Both the position numbers and the translations under genes were made by a program. Under the pieces are notes generated by a model that saw only the letters and a list, made by a program, of their open reading frames with translations, was not told the origin of the DNA and did no database searches. DNA of 50,397 nt from an uncultured Ignavibacteriales bacterium (GTDB lineage: Bacteria; Bacteroidota; Ignavibacteria; Ignavibacteriales; Ignavibacteriaceae). The stretch's first letter is position 1; each line of letters starts with the position of its first letter. Shown piece after piece: positions 16,808 through 26,124 of this stretch. The stretch covers positions 1 through 50,397 of the forward strand of contig CAIMOS010000246.1 of NCBI GenBank assembly GCA_903843135.1, in the 5' to 3' direction.

Positions 16808-18499
16808 TTACTTTATACAAATTAGTTTCATTATTGACATTTTGTCCCCTCTCTGAAGAGAGCAAAAGAAAATTCCGCTGTTAAATTGTCCCGCGTCCCA
16901 ATCAAATGAGTGTGTTCCGGATCCAAGGATGCCGCTGTAAAGTGTTATGCATTCCTGACCAAGAGTATTATAAACTTTAAGCGTAACTTTTTCCTCACGC
17001 CGGAGCAGGAATGAGATTTTGGTAAACCGGCTGAACGGATTAGGATAGTTCTGAAAATGCTCAAAGCCGTCTGAACTGCTTTCGTCAACCTGTATTCCGC
17101 TTGGGTAAAGTTCTATTGGCCCTAATGGAGTCAGATCTCTTCCGGCGAGCCCGGAATAATCCGGTGCATAGCGGTAGATCTTAAATACAATATTTTCAAC
17201 CGGTGTTTGCCCCTGGGTCACCGGCCCGGAAGGGCCGACGGGATTAATATATGTCCAGACTGTCTGCCCTGCAGGCGCAACTTCAAAAAACCGCCCCGAT
17301 GTCCCCTCGCAAATGAGCGTGTTGCCGTTCAGCATCCGGGTCGCGCCGCTAATATTGACAGAATAAAACGAAGAGGATGGCTGTGCCGCGTATGACCATA
17401 CAGGCGCCGACGGGCCGAAAGCGGAACCGGAAGTTTTTATGTACAAAGAATCCGGGCCGATTGGAGGCACAATTTCTTCTATGGAGGAGTAAGCCCCTCC
17501 CGGCCGGTTTGTGCCGTTGTTGAAGATAAGAATATTTCCCGCCCCCGGATAACCGGATTCTATCCACCGGGCGTCGTGCTGTGAAAAAAGTTTTTGATCC
17601 GCAGCAGTGCCTGATTTGTAGGCGATCGGATTACCCCATCTGTAAAGAATATCGCCCCCTTTTCCCCTGTTACCTCCGGTATGTCCGGCCGCCTGCTGAG
17701 TGGTCGTGCTGTGGTCAATTATCAGAATTTCGTGTGTAGCGTGCACACTCACCATAATTTCATCTCTCAGAGGATTGTAACGGATGGCATTCATATGCAG
17801 CCAGTCTGCTTTTTTATCGCCAAAGTTGATATCGAATAACCCGGGGTTTAGCGCCACATTACCATAGTTAGCCTTGGTCGGATCATAGTCCTGAACGAGG
17901 TGGTCCCAAATGTGCCACTCCCACACTATGGTACCGCCCGAAGAACCTTCCGGATGCACTTCAATAATTTTTTCGGACCACACCTCCGTATAATTAGCGC
18001 CGGTGATATTCCGCCCCGCGGCTGCGGCCTCGCTCAATGTCTTCTTCTCAAACGCTATGCAAAGTATGTTGCCGTTCGGCATATATTCGATATCGTGGTG
18101 AGTGGTATATGTGGTGCCGTAATGATTGAACGACCAGGTCAGGTTTCCGTTCCAGTCATATTTTTCCACTCTTCCCGCAACTCCCCCCTGTACAAACGGG
18201 TTCCCCGCGGTAACTGTCGCGGGGCGGAGGATGCTTCCGTCCGGAAGCAGCATTACTGACTGGCCGGGGGTGTACCCGCTCGTCCAGGAACGGATCAGCA
18301 TTCCGTCCATATTGATCAGATAAGTGTTTTTGGATTTAAGCGGTGAAAATAACGTGTAACCTTTGAAACTGTTCGTACTGTCATTAAACAATAATCCAAC
18401 GGTGTTCGTCTGGCCAAAAATAATTGCTGATTCTATAAAAATCAGAGCAAGCAGTAAGAACAGCCGTATGTTATATGTTTTCATTTTTGTCCGGTGCAT
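16808..18499 (-). CDS. Arylsulfotransferase-like protein B, T9SS cargo
   Basis: 563 aa and clearly paralogous to protein A along its whole length: same signal peptide, propeller and sorting-domain order, with shared motifs HHDIEYMPNGN, WEWHIWDHLVQDYDP, HMNAI, SQHDARWI and HSTTTQQAAGHTGG. A tandem duplication is the simplest origin. The T9SS domain (about 475-563) keeps YPNPF but has SRFTKISFLL instead of NPST, so it has drifted more than its neighbours. It starts 8 bp after the SUMF1-domain gene. The ATG at 18499 is used here; an ATG five codons later (18484) is also possible. Confidence 0.9.
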   Translation of the reverse strand: MHRTKMKTYNIRLFLLLALIFIESAIIFGQTNTVGLLFNDSTNSFKGYTLFSPLKSKNTYLINMDGMLIRSWTSGYTPGQSVMLLPDGSILRPATVTAGNPFVQGGVAGRVEKYDWNGNLTWSFNHYGTTYTTHHDIEYMPNGNILCIAFEKKTLSEAAAAGRNITGANYTEVWSEKIIEVHPEGSSGGTIVWEWHIWDHLVQDYDPTKANYGNVALNPGLFDINFGDKKADWLHMNAIRYNPLRDEIMVSVHATHEILIIDHSTTTQQAAGHTGGNRGKGGDILYRWGNPIAYKSGTAADQKLFSQHDARWIESGYPGAGNILIFNNGTNRPGGAYSSIEEIVPPIGPDSLYIKTSGSAFGPSAPVWSYAAQPSSSFYSVNISGATRMLNGNTLICEGTSGRFFEVAPAGQTVWTYINPVGPSGPVTQGQTPVENIVFKIYRYAPDYSGLAGRDLTPLGPIELYPSGIQVDESSSDGFEHFQNYPNPFSRFTKISFLLRREEKVTLKVYNTLGQECITLYSGILGSGTHSFDWDAGQFNSGIFFCSLQRGDKMSIMKLICIK

Positions 18500-18507
18500 T
18501 CTGAAAA

Positions 18508-20748
18508 TTATTTTATCAGAATCATTTTTTTCACCGCAGTGTAATCACCCGCGCGGAATTTATAATATAACACTCCGCTGGCGAACTGATTGCCGTTGAA
18601 CGGAATTTCATAATTGCCCTGTTTAAGTTCACGTTCCAGAAGCGTAATAATTTCCGCTCCGAGAGAGTTGTAAACCTTCAGCGAAACATACGCATCAGCA
18701 GGGAGCGTGAACGAAATCGTTGTGGCCGAACTGAACGGATTAGGGTAGTTCTGCTTTATCAATATTGATTGCGGTTTTTCTGATTCACCGCTGACTCCTG
18801 ACGGCGATGCCTCGAAAGCGCGTGCAACGCGGAATCCTATATGATACCACGGATGATTCGGGTCCTGCGGGCCGCGATAGTAAGACGGATTCCTGTTCGC
18901 CACCCTGGAATGTCCCCATTGCCCGTTATACCAGTTGCCGCCGCGCATTCCGCGGTAAGGTTTTCCGTCAGGCATAATGAACCCTGACGCTGGCCCGGTG
19001 GGATTAAGATAAGGGCTTACGCTGTAGTAATTCTGTCCGTACCAGTCGTTAACAAATTCCCAAACATTTCCGGACATATCATAAAGCCCGTATGCATTTG
19101 AGCCGTCGACGGTCTGATAGGAAGTCAGTGAGCCGGGCCAGTTATAGTTTGCTTTTAATCTGAGCCCGCCGTTATAAAATCCAACGGGCGTCGTATAAGG
19201 ATAGGCTCCTGTTTCATAAGGATCGCCGGAGGCTGGCCAGTTTGCTCTTGCAATTGTCATCGAGTCATTTCCCCACGGGAACACAAAATAAGGATTATAC
19301 TGCCCGCCCCTGCCGGCGTATTCCCATTCGGCTTCTGTCGGAAGGCGGTATCCGTTCTTTGAAAAATCACAGCTCCAGGCCGAAGTGTTATAACACGGGG
19401 CAAGGCCGGACTGTATACTCAGCCAGTTACAGTAAGCCGCTGCCCCGTACCACATTACACCAACTAACGGGTGCGAAGATCTGAAATCAATGACCGAGAA
19501 CCGCGTTCCGTCCCAACCGATACTGCTGTACGACGCGTACTGATTAGTGAAGCTATAGATATTTGTATCGCCCGTTGCATATACAATATTATTCCTCACT
19601 TCTATCTGGCCTGCCCCTTTCGCATAGTTCAGATAATCACAGAACTGCGCGTTCGTAAGTTCATATTTGCCGATATAAAATGAATCAACTCTTACGGTGT
19701 GAAGCGGAAGCTCATCGCTGGGGTGTTGCGGATCAATATAGCCGTGATGGTCTCCCATCACAAATTCGCCTCCCGGAATAAGCGCCATTTCCGGGTATTC
19801 GTCCTGCAAATTCGATTCCCCCCTCACACTGATCACATAGAGCGCTTTTGTTTTATCATCATAAGTAATCAGTCCGTAACCTGTATTCATATACCAGGCC
19901 CTGGGATTTGGCCCGGTAAGGGTTGTAGAGGACCAATAATTTCCAATTGTTAAATTCTGAAAGTACGCTGAGCTGATCGCGGGATTCTTTAATGCGGGAT
20001 CGCTGAGAGACTGAAGTTCCTTTATATTCGGAAGGCGCCAGTCGCTGTATCCTGCAAGCGTTAAAGACTCGCAATAATTAAGAGCACTTTCCCACGTATA
20101 GGTTGAAGCGCTAAGTGATTTCTGCCACGTTAGCCCGGAATATAAATCAGTAATAATTCCGTCACCATTATCAATAAAGCGGCCCGGCGTGATAGTCTGC
20201 GCAGATGTATTTTTAACTGCAAGCACGTGAAACTTTTTTGTTCCTCCCGCGCTTATTGTTTCAGACTTCATATGCGCGCCCGCTCCTCCGCCTGCGTTTG
20301 CGACCCAGATTTTACTTGAGTCATCAATCTGTTTGTCTGAGGACCACCAATACTCCGCGCCGGTTTTAGTAAAGTAAACGGTATCAAGCGAGGGATTGTT
20401 TTTGCTGTGATTCAGTATAGTATATAATTCGTGTATTGTCGGCAGGCGCCAGCCGGTCTGTCCTCCGAGAGACAGGCCGCTGCAGTATGCAGACGCATTC
20501 TCATAAGTCATCTCACCGCCGTCTGTCCTCTGCCACAGCAGGCCTGTTACATTGTCTGTTGTTGTACCGTTTCCGTTATTGGTAAAAGAAGGTGCGTTGA
20601 TAAGATAATCAGCATCTTCCCCGAAAGTCTGGGTGTAGCTCATCGTCTGCCCGGTATCGGGGATCTTTAACGGCTGCGGATATGAAGGCGCCGGTAATGA
20701 AAGGAATAATAACGCGAATAAAACGCTTTTATAAATTTTGGTATACAA
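18508..20748 (-). CDS. DUF1566-DUF1566-SUMF1 fusion, T9SS cargo
   Basis: 746 aa. Order: signal peptide (1-24); two DUF1566/Lcl-type repeats (about 50-175 and 185-310, each with a GLLWQ- or GLTWQ-type start, GWRLP or DWRLP, and YWWSS or YWSST); a formylglycine-generating-enzyme (SUMF1) domain (about 318-625: MALIPGGEFVMGD, YRLPTEAEWEYAGRGG, YDMSGNVWEFVNDW, MRGGNW, GFRVAR); T9SS sorting domain (about 655-746). Active SUMF1 enzymes need a cysteine pair in the strand after RGGSF, but here it reads RGGNWYNGQWGHSR, so catalysis is unlikely and a binding role is more plausible. The start is TTG, preceded by AGGTG; no usable ATG exists before the signal peptide. Confidence 0.88.
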   Translation of the reverse strand: MYTKIYKSVLFALLFLSLPAPSYPQPLKIPDTGQTMSYTQTFGEDADYLINAPSFTNNGNGTTTDNVTGLLWQRTDGGEMTYENASAYCSGLSLGGQTGWRLPTIHELYTILNHSKNNPSLDTVYFTKTGAEYWWSSDKQIDDSSKIWVANAGGGAGAHMKSETISAGGTKKFHVLAVKNTSAQTITPGRFIDNGDGIITDLYSGLTWQKSLSASTYTWESALNYCESLTLAGYSDWRLPNIKELQSLSDPALKNPAISSAYFQNLTIGNYWSSTTLTGPNPRAWYMNTGYGLITYDDKTKALYVISVRGESNLQDEYPEMALIPGGEFVMGDHHGYIDPQHPSDELPLHTVRVDSFYIGKYELTNAQFCDYLNYAKGAGQIEVRNNIVYATGDTNIYSFTNQYASYSSIGWDGTRFSVIDFRSSHPLVGVMWYGAAAYCNWLSIQSGLAPCYNTSAWSCDFSKNGYRLPTEAEWEYAGRGGQYNPYFVFPWGNDSMTIARANWPASGDPYETGAYPYTTPVGFYNGGLRLKANYNWPGSLTSYQTVDGSNAYGLYDMSGNVWEFVNDWYGQNYYSVSPYLNPTGPASGFIMPDGKPYRGMRGGNWYNGQWGHSRVANRNPSYYRGPQDPNHPWYHIGFRVARAFEASPSGVSGESEKPQSILIKQNYPNPFSSATTISFTLPADAYVSLKVYNSLGAEIITLLERELKQGNYEIPFNGNQFASGVLYYKFRAGDYTAVKKMILIK

Positions 20749-20765
20749 AGTTCACCTGTATAATT

Positions 20766-22496
20766 TTACTTTAAACAAATCATTTTCATAGTTTGAGTGT
20801 ACGGCCCTGCAACAAGCCTGTAATAATAGACGCCGCCGGGAAGCCCTGCCTGTGATGCGTCAAAACTGACCGAATAACTGCCGGCAGATTTATACCCTTT
20901 CACCAGCGCCGCCACTTCATTGCCGAGAATATCATAAACTATGAGCGTTACCCGAACTGCATCTGACTGATCATTGATCGTTGGTATTTGATAATTGATA
21001 ATTGTTTCCGGATTAAACGGATTCGGATAATTCTGATATAATGCGAATCCCGCCGGCTCCGGACTGTAGTCCTCCGTGGACGAAGGAGTGCCGTTCTTAA
21101 TGATAGTATATGAATGGCTTATATCGCCGTTGTGCCGCGTGGCGTTTTCCTCATTTGGAAGATACGTTCTGATATACTCCACTTTCGCGCTTGTATCATT
21201 TACCGTTACAAGAAGATATCCCCTGTTCGGAAGAATAACTCCGTTTACATAACCGTAACTTGCCGCGGAAAGATTCGTAAAACTTTTCAGCGAAGGCTGA
21301 GGCACTTCCTGATAAACGATGCCGTCAAGATCCTGCTTGCCGTAGAAATGATCGTGCCCGTGAAAAAAAACCGAAACGTTGTTTTCGACCATCAGTTGAT
21401 GCACAGGTTTGCCCCAGCCCGGACGGCTTGAATCAAATCCCCAGGTCGAATCGGTATTCCTGCCTCCGTGTTCATAAAGGTGGGCATACTCAATTCCTCC
21501 GCGCCCGTCGTTGCCGTACCCGGCAACCAACTGGTGGCAAAAAACAAATTTAAATTTCGCGTTGCTTGCGCTGATTGTATTTTTAAACCAGTTAAACTGA
21601 TCGGCTCCCAGTGTCCACCCCCAACCTGGTTTTGTTTTCGTGTACCAGTAAGGATCAAGCACAACAAAAAGCGCGTCACCCCATTCCCAGGCATAATAAT
21701 TTTCTCTCAGCCCTACGAAAGGTTCCGCAACTGAATTGCCTGTATAAAAGGAATCCGGAACCGGGTTCGGGTAATACTGCTTCCGCGTATTCGCGGCCCA
21801 CACCGGCAGGCACTCCGCGGTGTTATTATGCCTCCACCCCAGTTCGCCGTCGTGATTTCCCGATACAAGGAACAGCGGCACAGAATGGCACGCGATATCA
21901 AAATAGTTTCGCAGAAGCAGATGCCTCTCTTTTATCGTCGCGGGATTCTGAACGGGAAGTTTCTCCGACATAAATGTATCACCCAGATCAATCAGAAAAT
22001 CCGGATTCTTTGAGATTAAATTCCGCAGAGTTTGAGCGTATACCGTCCCGAGTGAATTTGTGTCCATATGCGGGTCGGCCTCAATCGCAAATGTGAACGA
22101 GGTTCCCTTTGGCCTTTGTGTGTGGAATGTGCGGCTGGCGCGCGCGGAAAAAACAGATGTGCCGGTTTTGCGGTACCGCATCCGGTAGTAATAACGCGTG
22201 TCCGGCAAAAGGTTTTCGATCCTTACTGTTACAGGCACACTGTCGGCTGCACTGTATATATTAGTCTGAGAAACATAATTCAGCGAATCGGTTCCGTACT
22301 CATAATACAGATCCATCGCCCTGTCCGCGCAGGAATTGATAGTAACCGAATTTTTTTCCGGCCTTGCAAGAAGTTCCCCGCAGATAATGTTAACGGAATC
22401 GCCCTCAAAGCCGGCAGGCAGCGCATTTGCCGTCAGAATCAGAATGACGAAAATGCTCAAACGATATATATTTCTAAACACAAAAATATATTTCAT
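20766..22496 (-). CDS. Purple-acid-phosphatase-like metallophosphoesterase B, T9SS cargo
   Basis: 576 aa. After a signal peptide comes a fibronectin-III-like N domain (about 40-125, with LLPDTRYYYRMRY), then a calcineurin-like metallophosphoesterase core with all metal motifs: DPH (D141, H143), GDT (D173), GNHD (213-216), CHQL and FHGHDHF. The T9SS sorting domain occupies about 490-576. Such enzymes hydrolyse phosphate monoesters or diesters outside the cytosol. Its ATG overlaps the stop of the upstream arylsulfotransferase-like gene as ATGA, so the two are translationally coupled. The sorting domain has the extra TINDQSDAV stretch shared at DNA level with the VIT protein. Confidence 0.92.
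   Translation of the reverse strand: MKYIFVFRNIYRLSIFVILILTANALPAGFEGDSVNIICGELLARPEKNSVTINSCADRAMDLYYEYGTDSLNYVSQTNIYSAADSVPVTVRIENLLPDTRYYYRMRYRKTGTSVFSARASRTFHTQRPKGTSFTFAIEADPHMDTNSLGTVYAQTLRNLISKNPDFLIDLGDTFMSEKLPVQNPATIKERHLLLRNYFDIACHSVPLFLVSGNHDGELGWRHNNTAECLPVWAANTRKQYYPNPVPDSFYTGNSVAEPFVGLRENYYAWEWGDALFVVLDPYWYTKTKPGWGWTLGADQFNWFKNTISASNAKFKFVFCHQLVAGYGNDGRGGIEYAHLYEHGGRNTDSTWGFDSSRPGWGKPVHQLMVENNVSVFFHGHDHFYGKQDLDGIVYQEVPQPSLKSFTNLSAASYGYVNGVILPNRGYLLVTVNDTSAKVEYIRTYLPNEENATRHNGDISHSYTIIKNGTPSSTEDYSPEPAGFALYQNYPNPFNPETIINYQIPTINDQSDAVRVTLIVYDILGNEVAALVKGYKSAGSYSVSFDASQAGLPGGVYYYRLVAGPYTQTMKMICLK
20921..21010 (-). repeat. Sorting-domain DNA nearly identical to 14730-14819
   Basis: This is the partner of the segment in the VIT protein: 81 of 90 positions match with no gaps. 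It codes for the start of the sorting domain of phosphatase B, including the extra TINDQSDAV residues. Confidence 0.8.
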
Positions 22497-24364
22497 TTGG
22501 CAAATATCATTTTCTTTGTTATCGTTTCGGCCCCGTTTGAAAGCCTGAAAAAATATACTCCCGCGGAAAGCTGGTGCGCGTTCTGGATTTTTCCCGCGTC
22601 AAATACAAACGAGTAAGAACCCGGCGACTGGTATTCATTTACCAAATCCGCAACTTCCTTACCGAGAATATCGTACACTTTTAATGAAACAAATGAATCT
22701 CTGATAAGCAGATACTTTATAACAGTACTCGGATTAAACGGATTCGGATAATTCTGAGTGACAATAAATGCCGCCTCAGAGTTGTAATATTCTCCGGAAA
22801 GAAGAACGCTGTCCTCCGGGGTGAAATATGAAGGGGTCCTGCCGGTAATCGTGTTTTTCCTGGTCAAAGTCTTCCCGCTCAGATAAGGATCGTCCGCATA
22901 ATATCTGTAAGCGCGGAAAACTGAATTATACATCGGATAATTATCCTGAATAACGCGCTTGATCCCGTCTTTTGTAATAGGATTGATATACTCCCACACT
23001 ACTTTGGAGTCCTCTGTTGCCGAGCCGTAAGTTACTTCAAACAGATGGCCTTCGGTGTCAGAGCAGATAAGCGTATTTCCGCCCGGAAGACGTTGTGAAC
23101 CTCCGCCGATATGGCTGAAAAAATTCATATTGCTTTTGGAATTGTACATCCATACCGTCTGTTTTGAAATCAGTTTTTTCTGTTTGTGCGTGTCATTGTT
23201 CAGCGGTGAGAGCACATAATATCCTGCGGCAGGCGGATTGACGTAATTCGGTTTTGCAACACGGTTGGAATCATAATACGGATTTACTTCAACAATGTAA
23301 GACTGAGAGGTCCGCTCAAATAAATATTGCCCGTTATTAAAAACCATAATGTTGCCCGCGCCCTGCAGGCCCGGTTTGATCCAGTGTGCGTCGTGACTCG
23401 CCCCGATCTGTTTATGACCCGTTGTTGAAGTTGTCCAGTTTGATAAAATCGATGGCGGATTTCCCTGATTATATCTCGCCGGATCACCGAATCTGTAAAG
23501 GAAGTCACCCGCGCTTGTTGCCGCCAGCGCAATGCTGCCTGCCGGGTTTCCGGGCAGGAAAGTGTTGCCGTGATCAATGATATAATATTCGCCGTTCACA
23601 CCGTTGATCAAAATCTGATCAAGCGTGTCGTTATAATCGATTGAATTGCAATGTATCCAGTCATTCTTCAGGGGCTGGCCGGGCATATTGATATTTATTT
23701 TCTGCGGATAGTTTGCAATGGTTTTCCCCGCTCCCACATAATTTTGCTTTGTGGAATCAAAATCCTGGATTATGTGATTAAAGAACCACCATTCCCAGAC
23801 TATGGTTCCGCTCATATCTACCTCTACTATGGCATCAACAGTACAGTTATTGTACGGCCCGTTAGCGGGGTTGCACCCGGCTGCCAATGCCTGCGCGGAA
23901 GTGACCGACTTATTTGCAATGTACAGAGTTGTGTATGCCTGGAGTTTCTTGTTGTAAATCCTGGTCCAGTCGTGATGCGGGAAATATGTCCCTGTCCTTG
24001 TTTCAAAATACTGCCATACGGTATTTCCGTTCCAGTCAACTTCCTTAAAACCGCTGTACCCGCTGATATTATCTGTAGCGGCGTCCAGTATGTTCCCGCC
24101 CGCTACAAAACGCGGATTGGTTCCGACATTCCAGGTGTTTATGATGTACCCTTCCATATCGATGAGGTACGATTTGCCTCTTGCACCGAAAAGGGTGTAA
24201 CCATAGCGGGTTTTTGTGCTGTCCCAATAGCGCAATTCAGTTTGTGTCCACATTCCCTCTGAACCGGTTTTGGGGATAAAATTCTGAGCGAAAGTATACT
24301 CCGGTAAAAACAGAACGGCCGTATATAAAAGAAATATAACCGTATAAAGTTTAAATGATTTCAT
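22493..24364 (-). CDS. Arylsulfotransferase-like protein C, divergent, T9SS cargo
   Basis: 623 aa. It keeps the ASST skeleton of proteins A and B (PHHDW, WEWWFFNHIIQDFDS, WIHCNSI, SHDAHWIKPG, PGGNTLICSDTEG) but is longer and diverged. It lacks the HSTTT..AAGHTGG segment in that form and has N in place of D before the third histidine. A T9SS sorting domain ends the protein (NYPNPFNPSTVIKY, VYDILGKEVADLVN, KKMIFAK). It lies between the two phosphatase genes: 7 bp after gene A and overlapping gene B by 4 bp. Divergence from A and B suggests a different acceptor or donor. Confidence 0.88.
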   Translation of the reverse strand: MKSFKLYTVIFLLYTAVLFLPEYTFAQNFIPKTGSEGMWTQTELRYWDSTKTRYGYTLFGARGKSYLIDMEGYIINTWNVGTNPRFVAGGNILDAATDNISGYSGFKEVDWNGNTVWQYFETRTGTYFPHHDWTRIYNKKLQAYTTLYIANKSVTSAQALAAGCNPANGPYNNCTVDAIVEVDMSGTIVWEWWFFNHIIQDFDSTKQNYVGAGKTIANYPQKININMPGQPLKNDWIHCNSIDYNDTLDQILINGVNGEYYIIDHGNTFLPGNPAGSIALAATSAGDFLYRFGDPARYNQGNPPSILSNWTTSTTGHKQIGASHDAHWIKPGLQGAGNIMVFNNGQYLFERTSQSYIVEVNPYYDSNRVAKPNYVNPPAAGYYVLSPLNNDTHKQKKLISKQTVWMYNSKSNMNFFSHIGGGSQRLPGGNTLICSDTEGHLFEVTYGSATEDSKVVWEYINPITKDGIKRVIQDNYPMYNSVFRAYRYYADDPYLSGKTLTRKNTITGRTPSYFTPEDSVLLSGEYYNSEAAFIVTQNYPNPFNPSTVIKYLLIRDSFVSLKVYDILGKEVADLVNEYQSPGSYSFVFDAGKIQNAHQLSAGVYFFRLSNGAETITKKMIFAK

Positions 24365-24371
24365 GGTAACT

Positions 24372-26069
24372 CTATTTTATTAATGATATTTTAATTGTTT
24401 TATCAAACTTGCTGCTCTTAAACCTGCAGAAATAAACCCCCGGGGGAAGGTCCGCAGCATTCAAAACGCTTTCGTGCTGCCCGGGATTTATGTTTCCGTT
24501 CACCAGGTTACTGATCTCCTCCCCGAATATATTGTATACAGATAAATTTGCATTAACAATTTCGGGGACAGAATATTTTATAAGTGTTTCCGTATTAAAC
24601 GGATTAGGATAATTTTGTTCCAAACGGAAACCCGGGGTAAACTCCGTGTTTTCTTCCACGGCGGAAGCGGCGGTATTTACGGAATAAGAATAAACCGCTT
24701 TACCGTTTATATGTGTTCCATTTGTGTCCGCCGGCAGATATGCTGCAATATATTCCACCTTTGCGTTCCCGGGAGAAACAGTTACCTTCAGATGTCCGGA
24801 ACCGCTCAGTATGTCCCCGCTGTAAGCATCGCTGTTTGCTAACCAGCCAATCATATATGTTGAGTCGCTCGGCATTGGAACCTCCTGATAAATAATATCA
24901 TCCAGGACTTCTTTCGCAAACAGGTGATCGTGTCCGTGGAAGAGTATATTAACGCCGTTTGCCTTCATCAACTGGTGCAACGGCACCGGCCAGCCAGGCC
25001 TGTTTGCCGTAAAGTCCCACGATCCGTTGTTGCTGTAGCCGCCCCATTCAAATTTAGTTGCATTTACAATGCCGCCCCTGCCGTATCCCAGCACCTGATG
25101 CGCAAAAACAAATTTATATCTTGCTGAACTTGACTCAAGTGTCTGCTTAAACCATTGATACTGGCCATCTCCAATCGTCCAGTCCCATCCTCCGGCGCTG
25201 CTGTTTGCGGCAGAATAACGGTAACAATCCAGCACCACAAAAAGCGCATCTCCCCACTCCCACGAGTAATAATTCTCAGGCAATCCCATACCATAACCTT
25301 CCGGGACGGCATTGCCTTTATAGAATCCCGATGGAGAAGGCAGTGTGTAGTAATACTTTCGTGCAAGAGTCCCCCACACGGCAAGATTATTTGGCGGAGT
25401 TTGCAGGAGCCAGTAACCGCTTTCCCCCTCGTGATTGCCTATACAAAAATAAAACGGCGCCGAGTGGCCGGTTACTCCAAGGTATTTCAAATAATTCAGA
25501 TGAAGCCGCATCATATCCTGCTGGCTGATCGCGGACGGATTACGGTCGTCGCCGAATGTGTCCCCCATTTCAAAATCAAAATCGGGGCGGTCCGCGTTAA
25601 TGTTCTCCATCGTAATTTTCATTAAAGGGCCGTTTCCCTTTTTATCATAGAGATGCGAGTCTCCGCGTATCGTGAAGCAAAATGAACTGCCGCGCGCCCT
25701 CTGAGTGATAAAAGTGTACTCCGCGCAGTTTATCCACTGCGTGGTTCCGTTCAGTTTGTAATTCAGCCTGTAATAATATCTTGTGGCCGGCAATAGATTT
25801 GATATGATCGTTTTTACCGGTACATCCGCCACGGTTTGTGCCGCGGCAGTCTGCGTTGAATAAACTCCCGGGGCAGTCCCGTATTCATAAAAGACCGACA
25901 TTCCGGTTTTTGGCACTGCCCTAATGACAATTGAAGAATCTGTCGGACAGCTCAGTATAGGAGCGGACACAAATAGCGTAGTGTCAATTCCCTGCGCTTT
26001 TGATTCACCTGCAATCATAAGCAAGAGAAAACCGGTTAAACACTTAAAAGATAAATTTCTGTATATCAA
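24372..26069 (-). CDS. Purple-acid-phosphatase-like metallophosphoesterase A, T9SS cargo
   Basis: 565 aa, paralogue of protein B with the same plan: signal peptide, fibronectin-III-like N domain, phosphoesterase core with GDSH (D137, H139), MGDTFGDD (D170), GNHEGE, AHQVLGYGRGG and FHGHDHLF, then T9SS sorting domain (NYPNPFNTETLIKY ... KTIKISLIK). GNHE rather than GNHD is a tolerated variant of the metal motif. The start is TTG at 26069; the next ATG lies inside the signal peptide. It follows the lipoprotein gene by 55 bp, the widest gap in the operon. Confidence 0.9.
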   Translation of the reverse strand: MIYRNLSFKCLTGFLLLMIAGESKAQGIDTTLFVSAPILSCPTDSSIVIRAVPKTGMSVFYEYGTAPGVYSTQTAAAQTVADVPVKTIISNLLPATRYYYRLNYKLNGTTQWINCAEYTFITQRARGSSFCFTIRGDSHLYDKKGNGPLMKITMENINADRPDFDFEMGDTFGDDRNPSAISQQDMMRLHLNYLKYLGVTGHSAPFYFCIGNHEGESGYWLLQTPPNNLAVWGTLARKYYYTLPSPSGFYKGNAVPEGYGMGLPENYYSWEWGDALFVVLDCYRYSAANSSAGGWDWTIGDGQYQWFKQTLESSSARYKFVFAHQVLGYGRGGIVNATKFEWGGYSNNGSWDFTANRPGWPVPLHQLMKANGVNILFHGHDHLFAKEVLDDIIYQEVPMPSDSTYMIGWLANSDAYSGDILSGSGHLKVTVSPGNAKVEYIAAYLPADTNGTHINGKAVYSYSVNTAASAVEENTEFTPGFRLEQNYPNPFNTETLIKYSVPEIVNANLSVYNIFGEEISNLVNGNINPGQHESVLNAADLPPGVYFCRFKSSKFDKTIKISLIK

Positions 26070-26124
26070 TTGATTTAAATCTTCACTGCATAAATATTTG
26101 CTTTCGGGACAGTGCTGTTCATCA

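Noticed and set aside
18508-20748. Functional sulfatase-activating (formylglycine-generating) enzyme
   Set aside because: The expected catalytic cysteines are missing and no sulfatase gene is in the window; kept as a SUMF1-fold protein only.
22068-22616. 182-aa plus-strand frame opposite phosphatase B
   Set aside because: Antisense shadow overlapping the phosphatase signal peptide and the coupled gene junction, no support as a gene.
23651-24262. 203-aa plus-strand reading frame opposite arylsulfotransferase C
   Set aside because: Shadow of a conserved gene on the other strand, no ribosome site or recognisable domain.
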